Shown: positions 63,665 to 64,000 of the stretch, piece by piece
Numbering within the stretch: the stretch's first letter is position 1
Layout: every line of letters begins with the position of its first letter
Assembly (NCBI RefSeq): GCF_001742145.1
Contig: NZ_CP015749.1
Span: forward strand, 1,736,001-1,800,000
Source: Pectobacterium parmentieri
GTDB lineage: Bacteria > Pseudomonadota > Gammaproteobacteria > Enterobacterales > Enterobacteriaceae
Direction: 5' to 3'
Length of the DNA stretch: 64,000 bases
Made by a program: the position numbers and the translations under genes
The notes under the pieces: generated by a model
The model's input: only the letters and a program-made list of their open reading frames with translations
What the model was told of the DNA's origin: nothing
The model's database searches: none

Positions 63665-63937
63665 ATGACCAAGCCACGTAAAAAACGCCGCACTGCAAAT
63701 GCGCGCCAGTGCGTAGAGAACCTTCAGCGTATCACTCAGCGAAAAAGTGACCGCGTAACAAGAGCAGTTCAGGCTGCTGTGAGTTGCCATTCAATTACAG
63801 ACCACCCTGCCCAACCTAAAAAATTGTGTTCAGTTAAAACCAACGACGGTAGCGATCCAGATCGTTACGTTGGCTACTCAGCAGTCGGACGTCAGAAAAT
63901 ACGCGGCAACAGCAAAATGCCACGCGGCGTTTACTAA
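63665..63937 (+). CDS. N: N-like antitermination protein
   Basis: 90 residues, very basic. The N-terminus KPRKKRRTANARQ is an arginine-rich motif of the sort that binds boxB RNA. The C-terminus GYSAVGRQKIRGNSKMPRGVY resembles the lambda N end (CSGRQKIKGKSIPLI). First full gene of the PL operon, downstream of a boxA and followed by a terminator, as N is. Starts with AAGGACTGACCAATGACC. A 19-codon frame at 63609-63668 overlaps its ATG and could couple translation. Confidence 0.75.
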   Translation: MTKPRKKRRTANARQCVENLQRITQRKSDRVTRAVQAAVSCHSITDHPAQPKKLCSVKTNDGSDPDRYVGYSAVGRQKIRGNSKMPRGVY

Positions 63938-63949
63938 ATACCTAACTCA

Positions 63950-63974
63950 AGCTCACTTCGGTGGGCTTTTTTTT
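63950..63974 (+). terminator. Terminator after the N-like gene (tL1-like)
   Basis: Stem AGCTCAC/GTGGGCT with a TTCG loop, then eight T residues. Located 13 bp past the N-like stop. Confidence 0.9.
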
Positions 63975-64000
63975 CGCCTGAAAAGCGAGTTTTACGCCTC

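Noticed and set aside
1..64000. CRISPR arrays, rRNA genes and insertion sequences
   Set aside because: No regularly spaced repeats with spacers, no rRNA sequence and no transposase with terminal repeats were seen. The 16-bp tandem units at 7738 have no spacers.

Overview
The window is a piece of an enterobacterial chromosome, almost certainly Pectobacterium or a close soft-rot relative. The left part carries kdgR and ogl (pectin catabolism control and oligogalacturonide lyase) beside yebO and htpX. An icd-sited prophage then begins near 18.7 kb and runs off the right edge without an integrase being reached.

Chromosomal part (1-18.5 kb): an AroP/PheP-type amino-acid permease (cut by the window edge), yebO, kdgR, ogl with a KdgR box over its promoter, htpX, an isolated ugpB-ugpQ-like pair, then yhjX-like transporter, ypdB and ypdA. 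A direct repeat matching the published YpdB target lies in front of the transporter. A GAF-PAS-GGDEF-EAL protein, a DUF1883-like protein, an SOS-type (S24) repressor with a Mor-like activator, and a polyferredoxin membrane protein follow. A fragment of the 3' end of icd with its terminator marks the prophage attachment site.

Prophage (about 18.7 kb to beyond 64 kb): all late genes are on the minus strand. From the right the order is control region (N-like antiterminator, PL/OL, cI, OR/PR, cro), replication genes (O-like with an iteron origin inside it, P-like), a RdgC protein fused to an FtsK-gamma domain, Dam-type methylase, DUF1367, DUF1364, cargo genes, antiterminator Q, lysis genes (endolysin, two holin-like proteins, Rz/Rz1), terminase, portal, scaffold, N4-gp56-type capsid, adaptors, tail fibre, tail proteins, internal virion proteins and a 2434-residue polyvalent protein. 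This late-gene order resembles the short-tailed Stx-phage (933W-like) group, from memory of that group and not from a search; no toxin gene is present.

Cargo: several A+T-rich or oddly placed units interrupt the late operon. They are a pair of small secreted/membrane proteins, a pore-forming colicin with a convergent immunity gene and LexA box, a DUF2971 protein, a DUF6979-like protein, a BRO-N protein, and a methyltransferase that has truncated a VRR-NUC nuclease gene. Two genes sit in the rex position behind cI.

The most striking pattern is a module found four times: a promoter (-35, exactly 17 bp, TAAATT), a conserved initial transcribed sequence, and immediately a terminator hairpin. Each copy lies just downstream of a cargo unit and upstream of a late gene block (endolysin, scaffold, tail, polyvalent protein). 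I read these as dispersed Q-dependent PR'-tR' units that restart late transcription after each cargo insertion. All functional assignments come from reading sequence and recalled family features; no database search was run.
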